In this document: positions 46,956-57,412 of the stretch, in pieces | Position numbering within the stretch: the first letter of the stretch is position 1 | Layout of the letters: the number at the start of each line of letters is the position of its first letter | Source of the DNA: Cunninghamia lanceolata | Taxonomy: Eukaryota > Streptophyta > Pinopsida > Cupressales > Cupressaceae | Length of the DNA: 64,000 nucleotides | Reading direction: 5' to 3' | Assembly (NCBI GenBank): GCA_027924645.1 | Contig: BSBN01001759.1 | Location: 1-64,000 of the forward strand | The notes under the pieces: model-generated | Told to the model about the DNA's origin: nothing | The model's database searches: none | What the model saw: only the letters and a program-made list of their open reading frames with translations | Translations under genes and position numbers: made by a program

Positions 46956-48540
46956 CATAATTCCCATATAGAAGGTCTTAGAGATGCGAAGTGAGTTTAA
47001 TGGTGTACACCAGCCTTTGAAGGTTAAAATTAAGATCAGTCCTAAACATCATTTCCTTGCCAATCAGAACTTGATGGCTTTAAATATTCTAAGTTTTAGT
47101 TTTCAAAATAGAACAATCAGTACTGCACTCCAAGCTCTATGAATCTGCACCTTGTTTTTTATGGATCATGAATGCGTCAGGTTATTTGAGCAATTCTAGG
47201 TACTGGGCATCTTCTGCTATGGACTTATTTCAACTTGACCCAGTTCATTTTTGGGTTTTGAGACGCTGGTCCGAACTGTCCTACAAAGTTGTTGTGTCTC
47301 GTGGCTTTTACCTTTCACATATTAATTCGAGAAAGATTGCTTAGTTCTCACACTTTTTCCTTTCTAGACATGGCATAGGTATTACCACATTTATGTTACC
47401 CTAATTCTTTATTCGCACCTTCATTAATAAAATTTTCCCAATTACTTTCCGATTCGAAATGTTGTGGAATGAAAATTTTGGTGATTGTGGTGGAATGAAA
47501 ATGTGTTGATTGACATTCATTTGCAGTCAACCTCACACTAACCAACCCTTCACTACCATCTTGTGTATCGAATTTCCACCCCACCCACCTAATTTTTCAT
47601 TTGCTGCATTTTAAAATTCTTATAAAGCTAAAGGACGTTAACATTTCTTAGAAGACACCTATTACATGTTAATAACTAATGGGCTCTTGCTTGGGTATCA
47701 CCCCGTCCAAGAAATCAAAACCATGTACCAACATTTGACAAGACAATGATTTAAGGTAGTTCTAAACCTAATTCTTATCTTTTTTTCTTGCCACTATCTT
47801 ATTCATAGAATAAGATCCAATCTTTTTAGGAATTTTTTTTTCTTTACTTCATTCTATACTTGGTGTGATAGTCTCTCTTAGAATTAATTACATAGAGTCA
47901 TGCCATAGTTTTCTTTCTTCTTCATGTGATGTTGGTATGTCTAATGATGATATTTTTTTAGTAATTGTAGTGATGTGTCATCATTTGATCATACTATGGT
48001 TTAGGATTCTTTGAATGCACTTATGATTAGAATTAAACTTGTCATTTAATATTATATCTTAATCTAAAGCAAACCAAGAGTTAACTGCCTTCAATCTTCT
48101 ATATATTCTATATGAATTAATCCCAATCTTAACTATAACTTATTGATTGAATCATTTTGTACTAGATTGATTAATGTTGGTTTAAATATGAGTTGGAATT
48201 GATTAATTTAAGTTGTATGAATATAAATATATAGAGATAATAAATTAAGAATATAGATAAAAAATTTAAGTATAATTAGGAGTCAATATAAATATAGTAA
48301 TGAATAGTTTAATGAATAGCTAATTAATTGATTTTCATAGTGGATTAATATATTTAAGATATATTATAATTATTTTCAATAGTATGGTTATAGTGGATTA
48401 AACTATTTAAACTTATACTTAACATTCAACAATTATTTGAATTATTTGTAACTAGAAATGTTTGTCATAGTTTATATTTTGTATATTTTAACTCCAACAT
48501 ATTATTACAACAATGGTAATTAAATATTTATTTACAGGAT
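46956..48540. other. Non-coding interior left of the Helitron ORF
   Basis: AT-rich with no recognised coding sequence. A typical Helitron Rep N-terminus is not found here, so the 5' coding part is deleted or too diverged. Confidence 0.45.
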
Positions 48541-48900
48541 ATGGCAGCACATTCACCAACTCCAAACATCATTGAAATTTCAAGCAATGAACTTGATGTG
48601 AGTTCAACTGCAAATAGTGCCAACCTCTTCCAAAGTGATGTTCAACGCATTGTATCAAATATTGCAGCTAATTACTCTGACATTTTGCAACAAATGAAGG
48701 AGACAAATATAGCTAATTTGAATGTACAAGAACTAGATATTAACTCATTCCAACACACTTTGACTGAACTCCATTATACATGTGCGAAAGTAAATGGATT
48801 TTCCAACTTCATGATACAACTGTTCCACAATCAAAAATTTGAAATAGGTTGTGGTCCTTGTATTAAACGTGAACTTGAGAACTATGTACATAATATGTAA
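48541..48900 (+). CDS. Small hypothetical ORF within the Helitron interval
   Basis: A 119-codon frame starts ATG at 48541 (MAAHSPTPNIIEISSNELDV) and ends TAA. The composition is protein-like: a Ser/Asn-rich N-terminus, a helical middle (VQRIVSNIAANYSDILQQMK) and a C-terminal CGPCIKRELENY. I do not recognise a domain. It shares the strand of the Rep/helicase ORF and lies ~0.5 kb upstream of it. It may be an accessory Helitron ORF or a captured exon. Confidence 0.35.
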   Translation: MAAHSPTPNIIEISSNELDVSSTANSANLFQSDVQRIVSNIAANYSDILQQMKETNIANLNVQELDINSFQHTLTELHYTCAKVNGFSNFMIQLFHNQKFEIGCGPCIKRELENYVHNM

Positions 48901-49440
48901 TGCAATATTATATTTTGGGCATTACTATAGTAAAAATGTTTAGAGTTTATATTATTATAGGATATACTTCTACTTCTAGGTTGTCTTGTTGCTCAATAGT
49001 CAAACTATGTACTCTTGGCTAGATAGGGCCTCTATTTTTGATCCTTTTGTTATGATTTTCATGTATCAATCTTGGCCAGAAAGGGCTTTTTTGTAATATG
49101 TAAAATCTCTTATAGTAATATAAATATTATGATGCTCATCCTTACCAATTTGAAAAAAAACAATGTTTAGAGTTGTATATGATGTTGTACAAATATAAAA
49201 CTATTAATAATCTCTAGTATATTATTTACATAATGTGCATTTGGCTACAATATTTTCTGACTACCTTCTTCTTTATAAAACATACGGATACCTACTATTG
49301 GTTTCTTTATTTCCATATAAATAGTTTCTTCGAATTACTATGTCTATTTTCATTATTTATGTTTGAGTAATAAACAATGAGCTTAAACATATGTTTGGGC
49401 TCCTCTTTAAACTCGCTTGAAATAATTGAAACCCTAAGCT

Positions 49441-52400
49441 TTGTTCTTCACACTTAGTGCAGCAGATACCAAGTGGCCAGATTTACACAGTACAATGCCC
49501 AGCAAACAACCCATTGAACCAACACAAGCATACCAATGGAGGATCAAAAACATAATTAACAATCCGCATATAATTGCACTATACATGCATAATAGATTCA
49601 CAACCTTTCATAGATTAGAGAAGCTTTTACTTGCCCAAGACTATTGGTATAGGTCAGTAACATTTATCATCATTTGAATTTCATCCTATACCAAGTACTT
49701 AATTATGAAAACTAATCCTAGCTCTTATGGCATCTCACAAATATGAATGGCAACATAGAGGATCTGCCCATATTCATGGCTTCCTTTGGTTGCAAGGAGT
49801 GTTGAATATAAGAAATACTGAGAGGGGGGGTGAATTAGTATTCCACAAAACCACTTCTTAACAAGTTTATTAATCCAATTTCTAAAATCAATAACATGAA
49901 AGCAGAATAAGCATAAGAACAGCAACCATAAAGACATAACACATGGACACTAGGATTTTTACGTGGAAAACCCAAAAAGGGAAAAAGCATGGTGAGTGTT
50001 AGCTCACAATATATTATGATAGCTCAATACCAGATTGCAAGAAGGCTCACTGCCCTATGAAGAAGTGCTCACTGTACAAAGGCTCATTGCCAAGAGAAAA
50101 GAAGAAAGAAGGATTGGCTCACTGCCAGAAGATGAACTGTTATAAATTCATCTGCCACATGCTAGATTATAGTTCCATTGAGGGTTCAATATACAGATTC
50201 AAAGGTCTTCATTTATTCTGCCCTACTTCTCAACTTAACTACATATTCTCTGTTTTCTGTCCTTGTTCAACTTTTTTGCTCTGCACTCTGCTCATAATCC
50301 TTCACACTTTGAATTCGGACACCACACACCTCAACAATGACACACCAACATCGAATTCCATCGAGTATATATATTCACTACAATATTTATATCATAATTA
50401 GGTTGGCAAGCAAAACATAAACCGTGTACACAAATACTATATCTTGTCGGCTTGAACTTGTGTACAATCTGCAATGCGGACTTAAACAAACATACAAAAG
50501 TCTTCATATAGGTTGGCTTCAATCATACCATCACTTAGATTGACTATTCCGACAATATAACTTTTTTCGCATAAGATCTAACATGTCTACTGATTTGTTC
50601 CTTAAGAGTATACTTGATCAACTCATCTGTCACATCATAATTCCCAATGTGGACCATATGAGACTCTAAGATGCATAACCAACAACCATTCTGGCTCTCT
50701 TAGCATACCTTCAGAACCGCAGAACAAAATATACAACTGCGGAGGAATGCAAACCCATTTCTCTAGCACTGTGCACTATTCTTGACTTAACTGTGTTCAC
50801 TCAGACTTAAGTATTTTACCATGTGACTTCCAGAGGAAGTCAAGACTTGAGCACTAAAACAAATCATCACTAAATAGCTATGAACAACATACCTGATCCG
50901 CATTTACTAATCTTTTACTGCGGAGGCATACCATCCCAAACATTGTTACTTACTTTGTATAATGTATATTGTTCATACTTAAGTCATTTCTGCTTCCGGA
51001 GTAAAGTCTCTTTGTCATACCGGTGGAGTCTCTTTCCTTTGTTTCCATCAATGACAACATTCAATCATCAAGACACCGTCTCTTGCCAACAAGGAGCACC
51101 TGCCATTGAAAGCATGGATTTGAATAGTCCAGAAGTAATTCAAAGTGTTGTGCAATACATGAGTAGATATGTTTCTGCATGGAACCCAAAAATAGATAGC
51201 CACAGGGAACAAATGGTGCACCACTCCATCCATGATGACCCTTGCTTGTTGGACACACCAGCAATCCTTGCATGTGACCCCTTTGCAGATTACATGGAGT
51301 TAGTGAATCAAGTTCAACGACACACAAAATGTAGTGAACATACGTGCTTACAGAGAACAGGGTCATCATTGTTGTGCCGTTACAAAGCTCCTTGGGATTT
51401 GCATGCATCATCTACTTTTTCTACAAATGCTACTGGGCACACACCATTCCTACCTGCCAGAAATGATGATAGGGTCAACATCCACAACCCAACAATTTTA
51501 TCAATTTGGCAAGCAAATGTTGATTACCAACCTATTTTGTCATGCCATGCAATACCAAAATATATTTCAAAGTATGCAACAAAAGCAGAGCATAGATCTG
51601 AAAGTTATCACCAACTTTTGAAATGCATCTCTACAAATATTGACCTAGAAAAGCCAACTACAACTGCATTTCACAAGTTTGTAACTGAGACCATTGTTGA
51701 TCATGATATCAGTGCATAAGGGTCATGTCACTTGCTATTAAAACTACCACTAAAAATTTGTAGTCGTTCCTTTGTTTCTTTGAATGTCAATAGAAAAACC
51801 CTATGTCGTGTGCCTTCTACTCAAGATTGTCCACTACCTACCTCAAACTTCATTGAAAGGTATATGGTCTGACCAACAACATTAGAATCATTGTCGTCGA
51901 TTGATGTAAGGAGAAACTGGAATTGTTCAAAGTCCCACACAAACTACAAGTGGACAAAAAGAGATATTCCAAACATTGTTCGTGTATCTCCATGGTTTAC
52001 TGCAATTCCTTCTAAAGATAGTGACATGTATGAGTCCTTTTGTTGGAGTGAGCTTCTACTATACTTTCCTTTTTGCAACATTACTCAGGAAATAGGCTCA
52101 TGTAGGGAAGATATAATCACTCAATGGGAAGGAATGGCTAACAGCTACCATGCATGGCATGTTGATCATACACCACTAAAATCAAATAGCAATAGTGATG
52201 ATGAACTTGTGTCAGATGGACAAGAAGATATACAAGATGTTGATGCAGAGGAATGGGAACTTCTATCCTCACTGCACCCAGGAAATGATTTTGACTTTGA
52301 TGAACTAGACATGCTTGGGTACCGAGAATTTGACACATCCCACAATTGGGCTACCACTACAATTGCCCCCTCCTTGATGGAGAATGCTATCACATTCATC

Positions 52401-53712
52401 TACTCTAACCGTTCAACACAACAATTTGAACAAATTGAACCAAACTCAGTTATTGCAAAGGAAAAGCTTTCTTCAGAGCAACAAAATGCATTAAATATTA
52501 TTGTGAACCATTCTAATCAAAGTGGAAGGCAACCACCACTTCTAATGATCATACAAGGTACTGCAAGAATAGGAAAATCATACTTGATTAATAGCATTCG
52601 AAATGCACTCTCCAAAAATGTGCCCATGAAAGAAAAAAAATTACTTTTGCTTACCCCAACAAGTGTTGCTGCTTTCAACATCAATGCATCAACCATTCAT
52701 TCAACACTTCACATACCAATAAAAGAGATGAACCCTCTTCAAGGTCAAACTTTATCAACTTTCCAAGAAAGCATGTATTTCATTCAATATATTCTAATTG
52801 ATGAAATGAGCTTCAATGGACCAAGGTTGTTAGAACGCATTGACATCATACTACGTGAAGCATTCCCATACCATAATCAAAGCCCATTTGGTGGACGCTC
52901 TATTGTACTTATTGGTGACCTAGGCCAATTACCACCAGTATGTGACATTCCAATGTATGTTGGATTGTCATATGGGACAACACTTTGGAGAAGCTTTCAA
53001 ACAGTAGTCACATTGAACACAATTTTTCGACAACAAGGAGATGAGCCTGCCCAAATAAGTTTTTGCAACCTCCTTTAGAATATAAGGAATGCTGAGGCAA
53101 TACAGGCAGATTGGGAATTGCTTATGTCACGCAATAGTGACAAACTATCTTCTGGCGAACAAGATACATTTTCTTCGTCCATACATTTGTTTGCAACAAA
53201 TGATTTTGTTGAAAAACATAACGAAAAAATGTTAAAAGCATTGGACAAACGAATAGCATGCTGCATTGTTGAGCAAAAAAGGAACATAGTAAATTCAAAT
53301 TTAGATGATGAACAACTACAAACAAAGGTGTTATTGTGCGTTGGACAACAAGTTATGTTGAATACAAATTTGTGTGTTGCAATTGGACTTGTCAATGGTG
53401 CACTTGGCGAAGTAATTGCTATTGTATACAAAAATGAAACCAAGCCACCAAATCTACCTCTATTTGTTGTTGTTAAGTTTCAACATTACACTGGACCTAC
53501 ATGGAACATAAGTGAAAGAAAAATAGTTCCAATTGCTCCAATAACATGAGGTTGCCGCCGACAAATCCCATTGAAAATGGCTTGGGCTCTTACAATCCAC
53601 AAAACACAAGGTCTAACTATAAACAAAGCAACAATAGACATTGGAGACATTGAAAGACAAGGACTCATCTTCACAACAATGTCAAGAGCAAGAAGTTTGT
53701 CAGATCTATGAA
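49441..53712 (+). pseudogene. Helitron Rep-helicase (RepHel), split by a solo LTR
   Basis: Rep part: FFTLSAADTKWPDL (49444-49486), then after a ~60-bp gap KYEWQHRGSAHIHGFLWL (49740-49793) with the HUH motif HIH. The frame then resumes after the LTR at 51092, and YISKYATKAE near 51560-51590 gives the YxxKY catalytic-Tyr region. LLLKLPLKICSRSF follows. The SF1 Pif1-like helicase shows Walker A GTARIGKS (52557-52580), ILIDEMSF (52795-52818), GDLGQLPP (52914-52937) and a C-terminal WALTIHKTQGLT. RepHel nicks and unwinds DNA in rolling-circle transposition. In-frame stops are at 51717, 51870, 53076 and 53547; I see no frameshift after the LTR. The Rep wording (WQHRGS.HIHG) is unlike the usual plant type (EFQKRGLPHAH). 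Confidence 0.88.
49800..51091. mobile_element. Solo LTR, 1,292 bp, inside the Helitron Rep
   Basis: It starts TGTTGAATATAAG and ends CTCTTGCCAACA, with perfect 5-bp target duplication AGGAG (49795-49799 and 51092-51096). It shares ends and internal phrases (TTTTTACGTGGAAAACCC; GCTCACTGCC) with the LTR at 5057-6170. No internal sequence remains, so it arose by LTR-LTR recombination. Confidence 0.92.
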
Positions 53713-53754
53713 TATTCCTTGCATTTTCATTTCAACAAAGTACTAAATATATAT

Positions 53755-54312
53755 TTCAAAATTTTTTGGTTTTGTTGTCCAATTTTACCTATGAAATACC
53801 TTTTATAATTATTCATTGTTAACATGCTTACAATAACTTCATGATAAATCAAATCAAATCATATTTTCTATTCAAAATTTAGAAATTTAAATCTCAAATT
53901 CTTGTATTTAAAATTTTATTTCATATATATGTTGTTCGGTGAAATAGTTATCATTTTATCCTATATCAATTTATCCTATGTCCATCCCTTAAATGTCATT
54001 GGATAATAAAATATTAAACAAACATCAAACCATTAGATACGTTGTATTTAAAATTTAGAAATTTAAATCTCAAATTCTTGTATTTATATATATTGAAATT
54101 TTTTTGTTTTGTTGTCCAACTTTATCTATGAAATACCTTCTATAATTATTCATTGTTAACATGCTTACAATAACTTCATGATAAATCTAATCAAACCATA
54201 TGTTCTATTCAAAATTTAGAAATTAAAATCTCAAATTCTTGTATCTAAAATTTTATTTCATATATATGTTGTTAAGTGAAATCATTATCATTTTATCTTA
54301 TATCCATCCCTT
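53755..54312. repeat. Subterminal direct duplication, 337-bp offset
   Basis: About 225 bp after the helicase (GTTTTGTTGTCCAA ... TTACAATAACTTCATGATAA ... TCCATCCC) repeats at 54092-54312. A partial third copy of AATTTAGAAATTTAAATCTC lies at 54038-54086. Confidence 0.85.
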
Positions 54313-54362
54313 TAAGTAACAGAAAAAATAATAATAAAAATACATGTTCCTCTCAAACTCAT

Positions 54363-54518
54363 TAAGACTCAATAACGAAGAAGTAAAACAATTATGTGGG
54401 ATTCGTATTAAACGTTACAACAAAATGAAACAAAATATATTAAGAAATAATAAATAATAATAATAATGTCACAAAAATATCTAACTCTAACTATATTTCA
54501 ATATAATAATAAAACTAT
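54363..54518. repeat. Right arm of inverted repeat around the Helitron
   Basis: Reverse complement of 46806-46955 with about five differences in the inner ~130 bp. It lies just after the subterminal duplication. Confidence 0.85.
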
Positions 54519-54628
54519 CGGCATGCCCATTGAACCTATGGGTCCAATTGCTAGTTATTTTTTGGGGGAAGATTGTTGGTTCTTAGACATGCTTTTAAAT
54601 CATGGAGTATTTTCCACCTTTCTTTTTG

Positions 54629-54832
54629 GTACTTAAGATGGTGTGAATTGGTTTTTAGTTGAGTTATTAACATTTTAACTTTCTATTTTATATATGTTCC
54701 TATATAATGTTTTTGCTGGTGGTCACATGTGTACTTAAGATGGTGTGAATTGGTTTTTAGTTGAGTTATTAACATTTTAACTTTCTATTTTATATCTGTT
54801 CCTATATAATGTTTTTGCTGGTGGTCGCATGT
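54629..54832. repeat. 102-bp tandem duplication
   Basis: GTACTTAAGATGGTGTGAAT ... GCTGGTGGTCACATGT occurs twice head to tail with about two mismatches, so it is recent. Confidence 0.9.
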
Positions 54833-54839
54833 GGGATTA

Positions 54840-54960
54840 AATTGTTTGACATAGTATTCTCTTCTTTGCTCAAACTGTTTTGTCCACATGATTGCTTTGA
54901 CTTTCTCTTACATACATTTTAATTTCTCGGACACTCCTACACGTTGATGCCCCATGTGAA
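54840..54960 (-). pseudogene. LINE 3' fragment, second copy
   Basis: ATTGTTTGACATAGT ... TTGTCCACATGA ... CGGACACTCCTAC parallels 55376-55505 in the same orientation, so it is another scrap of the same LINE ORF2 end. Confidence 0.5.
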
Positions 54961-55019
54961 TGAATGAAATTTAATGACTCCACGAGACCAAGCAGTCTAA
55001 GGGACCAAGAGCCGTAACC

Positions 55020-55925
55020 CTAAGATATTTTCAAGATCTTTTCAATGTCGACTTTTCTAGTATGTATCTTGACCAAGAAGCCGACTGTTATGTGAAGCCT
55101 AGCTGCCTCAAAGAGTTCGTTTATATTCCCCACCTTCAAGTTGTTTTCATATTGAGTACGAATATCTTCATAAGCAGCACAATCAAAGATGAAGTGCCAT
55201 TTGGTTACAACCACTCTTCTGCTAGAGAAAATGCAAATCCTATCTTCCCAAACTTCCTTGGGGACCATCCATCGCATCTCAGATGATGAGAAGCGATCCT
55301 CCATTGTGCAATTAAAAGTCTAGCTTTATCCTTAAGAGCCGCATGGCTTTATCCCCATGCTCCCAAGTGTTGTTAAACTATTTGACATAATGCGACTTTT
55401 TTTGGCCAATCTGTTTAGTCCACATGACAGTCCTAAATTTTTCTGACACGAATTGTTTAATTTCTTCTTTGGTTTTAGGACACTCTTGCAAATTAATATC
55501 CCATTTGTTCATCCACTTGTTGTTCTGCTTCATCCACGTCTTTTTCCTATGATCTAACTCCTCCTCTACCACCAATTTAGGCCAACGTTGATTCTCCATG
55601 TTTTCCACCTTTTTTTAGGTAATATAGTAGCCGAATTATTGTAGATGCCTCTATCGGGAAGGTGCTTGCCTCAACCAAAATAATCTCATAGGGACCGTAG
55701 CTTTGACTTTAAGACTACTAGTGATAAAATGCTTTTGAATTCTTTTTAATTGTCTCTATTTGTGATTTGACATGCTACTCCTTCAAACCTCGCAACCATA
55801 GAGGACAATCGCCTGACCAACAGACCAAAAAGAGTCTTCTTGGTTTTCCAATCCATAGCTCCGCTTTCGTACCCCTGTTTAGAAGTAGGTAAGATGCTCT
55901 CCAACCCCTTGGATCCTCTTTGTTC
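55020..55925 (-). pseudogene. LINE (non-LTR) ORF2 C-terminal fragment
   Basis: In minus-strand order: KPRRLFLVCWSGDCPLW (frame-shifted, near 55790-55845), SKSYGPYEIILVEAS (about 55660-55700), then 55378-55608 with MKQNNKWMNKWDINLQECP, then 55020-55304 with RICIFSSRRVVVTKWHFIFD. The W-H-F-I-F-D-C core is the zinc-binding end typical of plant LINE reverse transcriptases. Frames are broken and the RT core is missing, as in 5'-truncated LINE copies. It lies immediately upstream of the permease gene's first exon. Confidence 0.75.
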
Positions 55926-56117
55926 TACAAATATCCCAGCGGAATATGTGAAAAAATTCTCAATATCCCCACCACAAATAGTAAAATATTTAGATCTCCA
56001 CGGCTACTTACGAAAATTTTACTTGCCTTCTTTACGCTGCAGTGTGCACCTTCTCTACTCTTGGCTCCATTCTTGGGAAAATTCATTGAAGATGGCAGTC
56101 GAACACGGGCCAATTGA

Positions 56118-56342
56118 CAGGCTTTTACAGTCGGTCGGTCTGGCAGAGTCTTTTCTCCGGATGGCAGTGATATTTATGCTCCTTTGCTCGCATCATCCAG
56201 TGCAGCCGAAATTAAGGACTCCAACGATGCGCTTAGCTTGGCCTCGGCAGGTGAGACTAGCGAGTCTGCAGATGATGGCATTGATTCCGGTGAGAAGCGT
56301 CTCAAGGAGCTCGGCTACAAGCAGGAGCTCCGAAGAGAAATG
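56118..56342 (+). CDS. BAT1-like amino-acid/choline permease, exon 1
   Basis: The frame reads GSDIYAPLLASS, then DSGEKRLKELGYKQELRREM and ends at 56342, followed by GT at 56343. RLKELGYKQEL.R is the cytosolic N-terminal signature of plant BAT1-type permeases (APC superfamily, amino-acid/choline transporter family). Splicing in phase 0 to 59006 gives RREM-TLFKTLAISFS, as the family expects. Oddity: this frame has TGA at 56115 and no ATG before the last codon. The nearest upstream ATG (56092) is in another frame. Either a frameshift, an upstream exon (an AG lies at 56119-56120) or pseudogenisation explains it. A LINE remnant sits directly upstream. Confidence 0.72.
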
Positions 56343-56925
56343 GTGTGTATGTTTTTCTTTTGGAGGTTTTTCATGTGAATTATATGTGCAACGAAAATTT
56401 AAAGGATATCTCCCTCTCGTATGAGGTCCTTCAGTCGAAGGGTTCACTTACGCTCAGTCCTTTCACCGGCTGAGGGCCATCACTGTCCTAAAAATCCTTG
56501 ATTAAAAGAGAATTTCCTAAGGGGAGCATTAAGCATTTCAGGCTTTGAGTTCCCAAGTAAGATAGTTTGTGTATTTTTTTTTGAACTTTTTTATGTCAAT
56601 TCTATGTTCCAGGAAGTCCCAAAGGTCATCTCCCTTCGGTTGATGTCCTTCCAACCCTCTTGTTATCTTGCGGTTCGCTTGTTACGTCCTTTAAGGGGCT
56701 TACTGTCCAAAAAGCGCTGGACTAAAGACAAATTATGAAGGGAAGCATTAAGCATTTTGAGCATGGAGCTTTGAAGAGGAAATGTTGTGTATGTTTTTAT
56801 GCTCTTTCATGTCAATCCCATGTGCTGGGAAGTCCTAAAGCCTATCTCCCTTCCAGTTGACGTCCTTCAAACCCTGTTGCCATTGAGAGGCTTGCTTATG
56901 TTCAGTCCTTACATCTGTTAAGGGG

Positions 56926-57176
56926 TGTTGAATTTTTCATGGACTAGCTAGGAGTTGAACCTAGGACCTTCCAGTTGCATGCTGGAGTGCTTTACCAACT
57001 GAGCTACTGGCCCTTTGTTGACCAGCCTATCTTCGGTCCAGGTGTGGATTATTTCCAACACCCCTCCTTAAGCCACACTTCAGGTGTAAGGGGCTCCTAG
57101 CCTGACTCTGATACCATGTTGAATTTTTCATGGACCAACTAGGAGTTGAACCTAGGACCTTCCATTTGCATGCTAG
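56926..57176 (-). mobile_element. TRIM 1, truncated
   Basis: One complete 135-bp LTR (56926-57060, plus strand TGTTGAATTTTTC ... TTTCCAACA), a 56-bp interior (57061-57116) and 60 bp of a second LTR. On the minus strand TGGTATCAGAGTC follows one LTR and TTAAGGAGGGG precedes the other. Its LTR includes a tRNA-like segment (56941-57013). Confidence 0.8.
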
Positions 57177-57412
57177 AGGGGCATAATTGTGCTGAAGGCC
57201 GTGACCAATGAGTATTTATGAAAGGGAGGGCCAAGTATTTCAAGCTTGGAGCTTTGAAGAGAAATGGTACTTTTTTTATTGTTCTTTCATCTCAATTCTA
57301 TGCGTTGAGAAGTCCTAAAGCCTATCTCCCTTTCTATCTATGCCATTTGAAACTTTTCGTTGTCTAGGGGTTTGCTTATGCTCACTTGTTACGTCTTTTG
57401 AAGGGCACAATT

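Noticed and set aside
50880..51091. N-terminal part of a long plus frame ending at 51719
   Set aside because: This part is LTR sequence read through by chance; the Rep coding sequence resumes at 51092.
55840..56424. 194-codon plus frame covering the permease exon
   Set aside because: It is in a different frame from the conserved permease residues and overlaps the LINE end; its amino acids match nothing expected.
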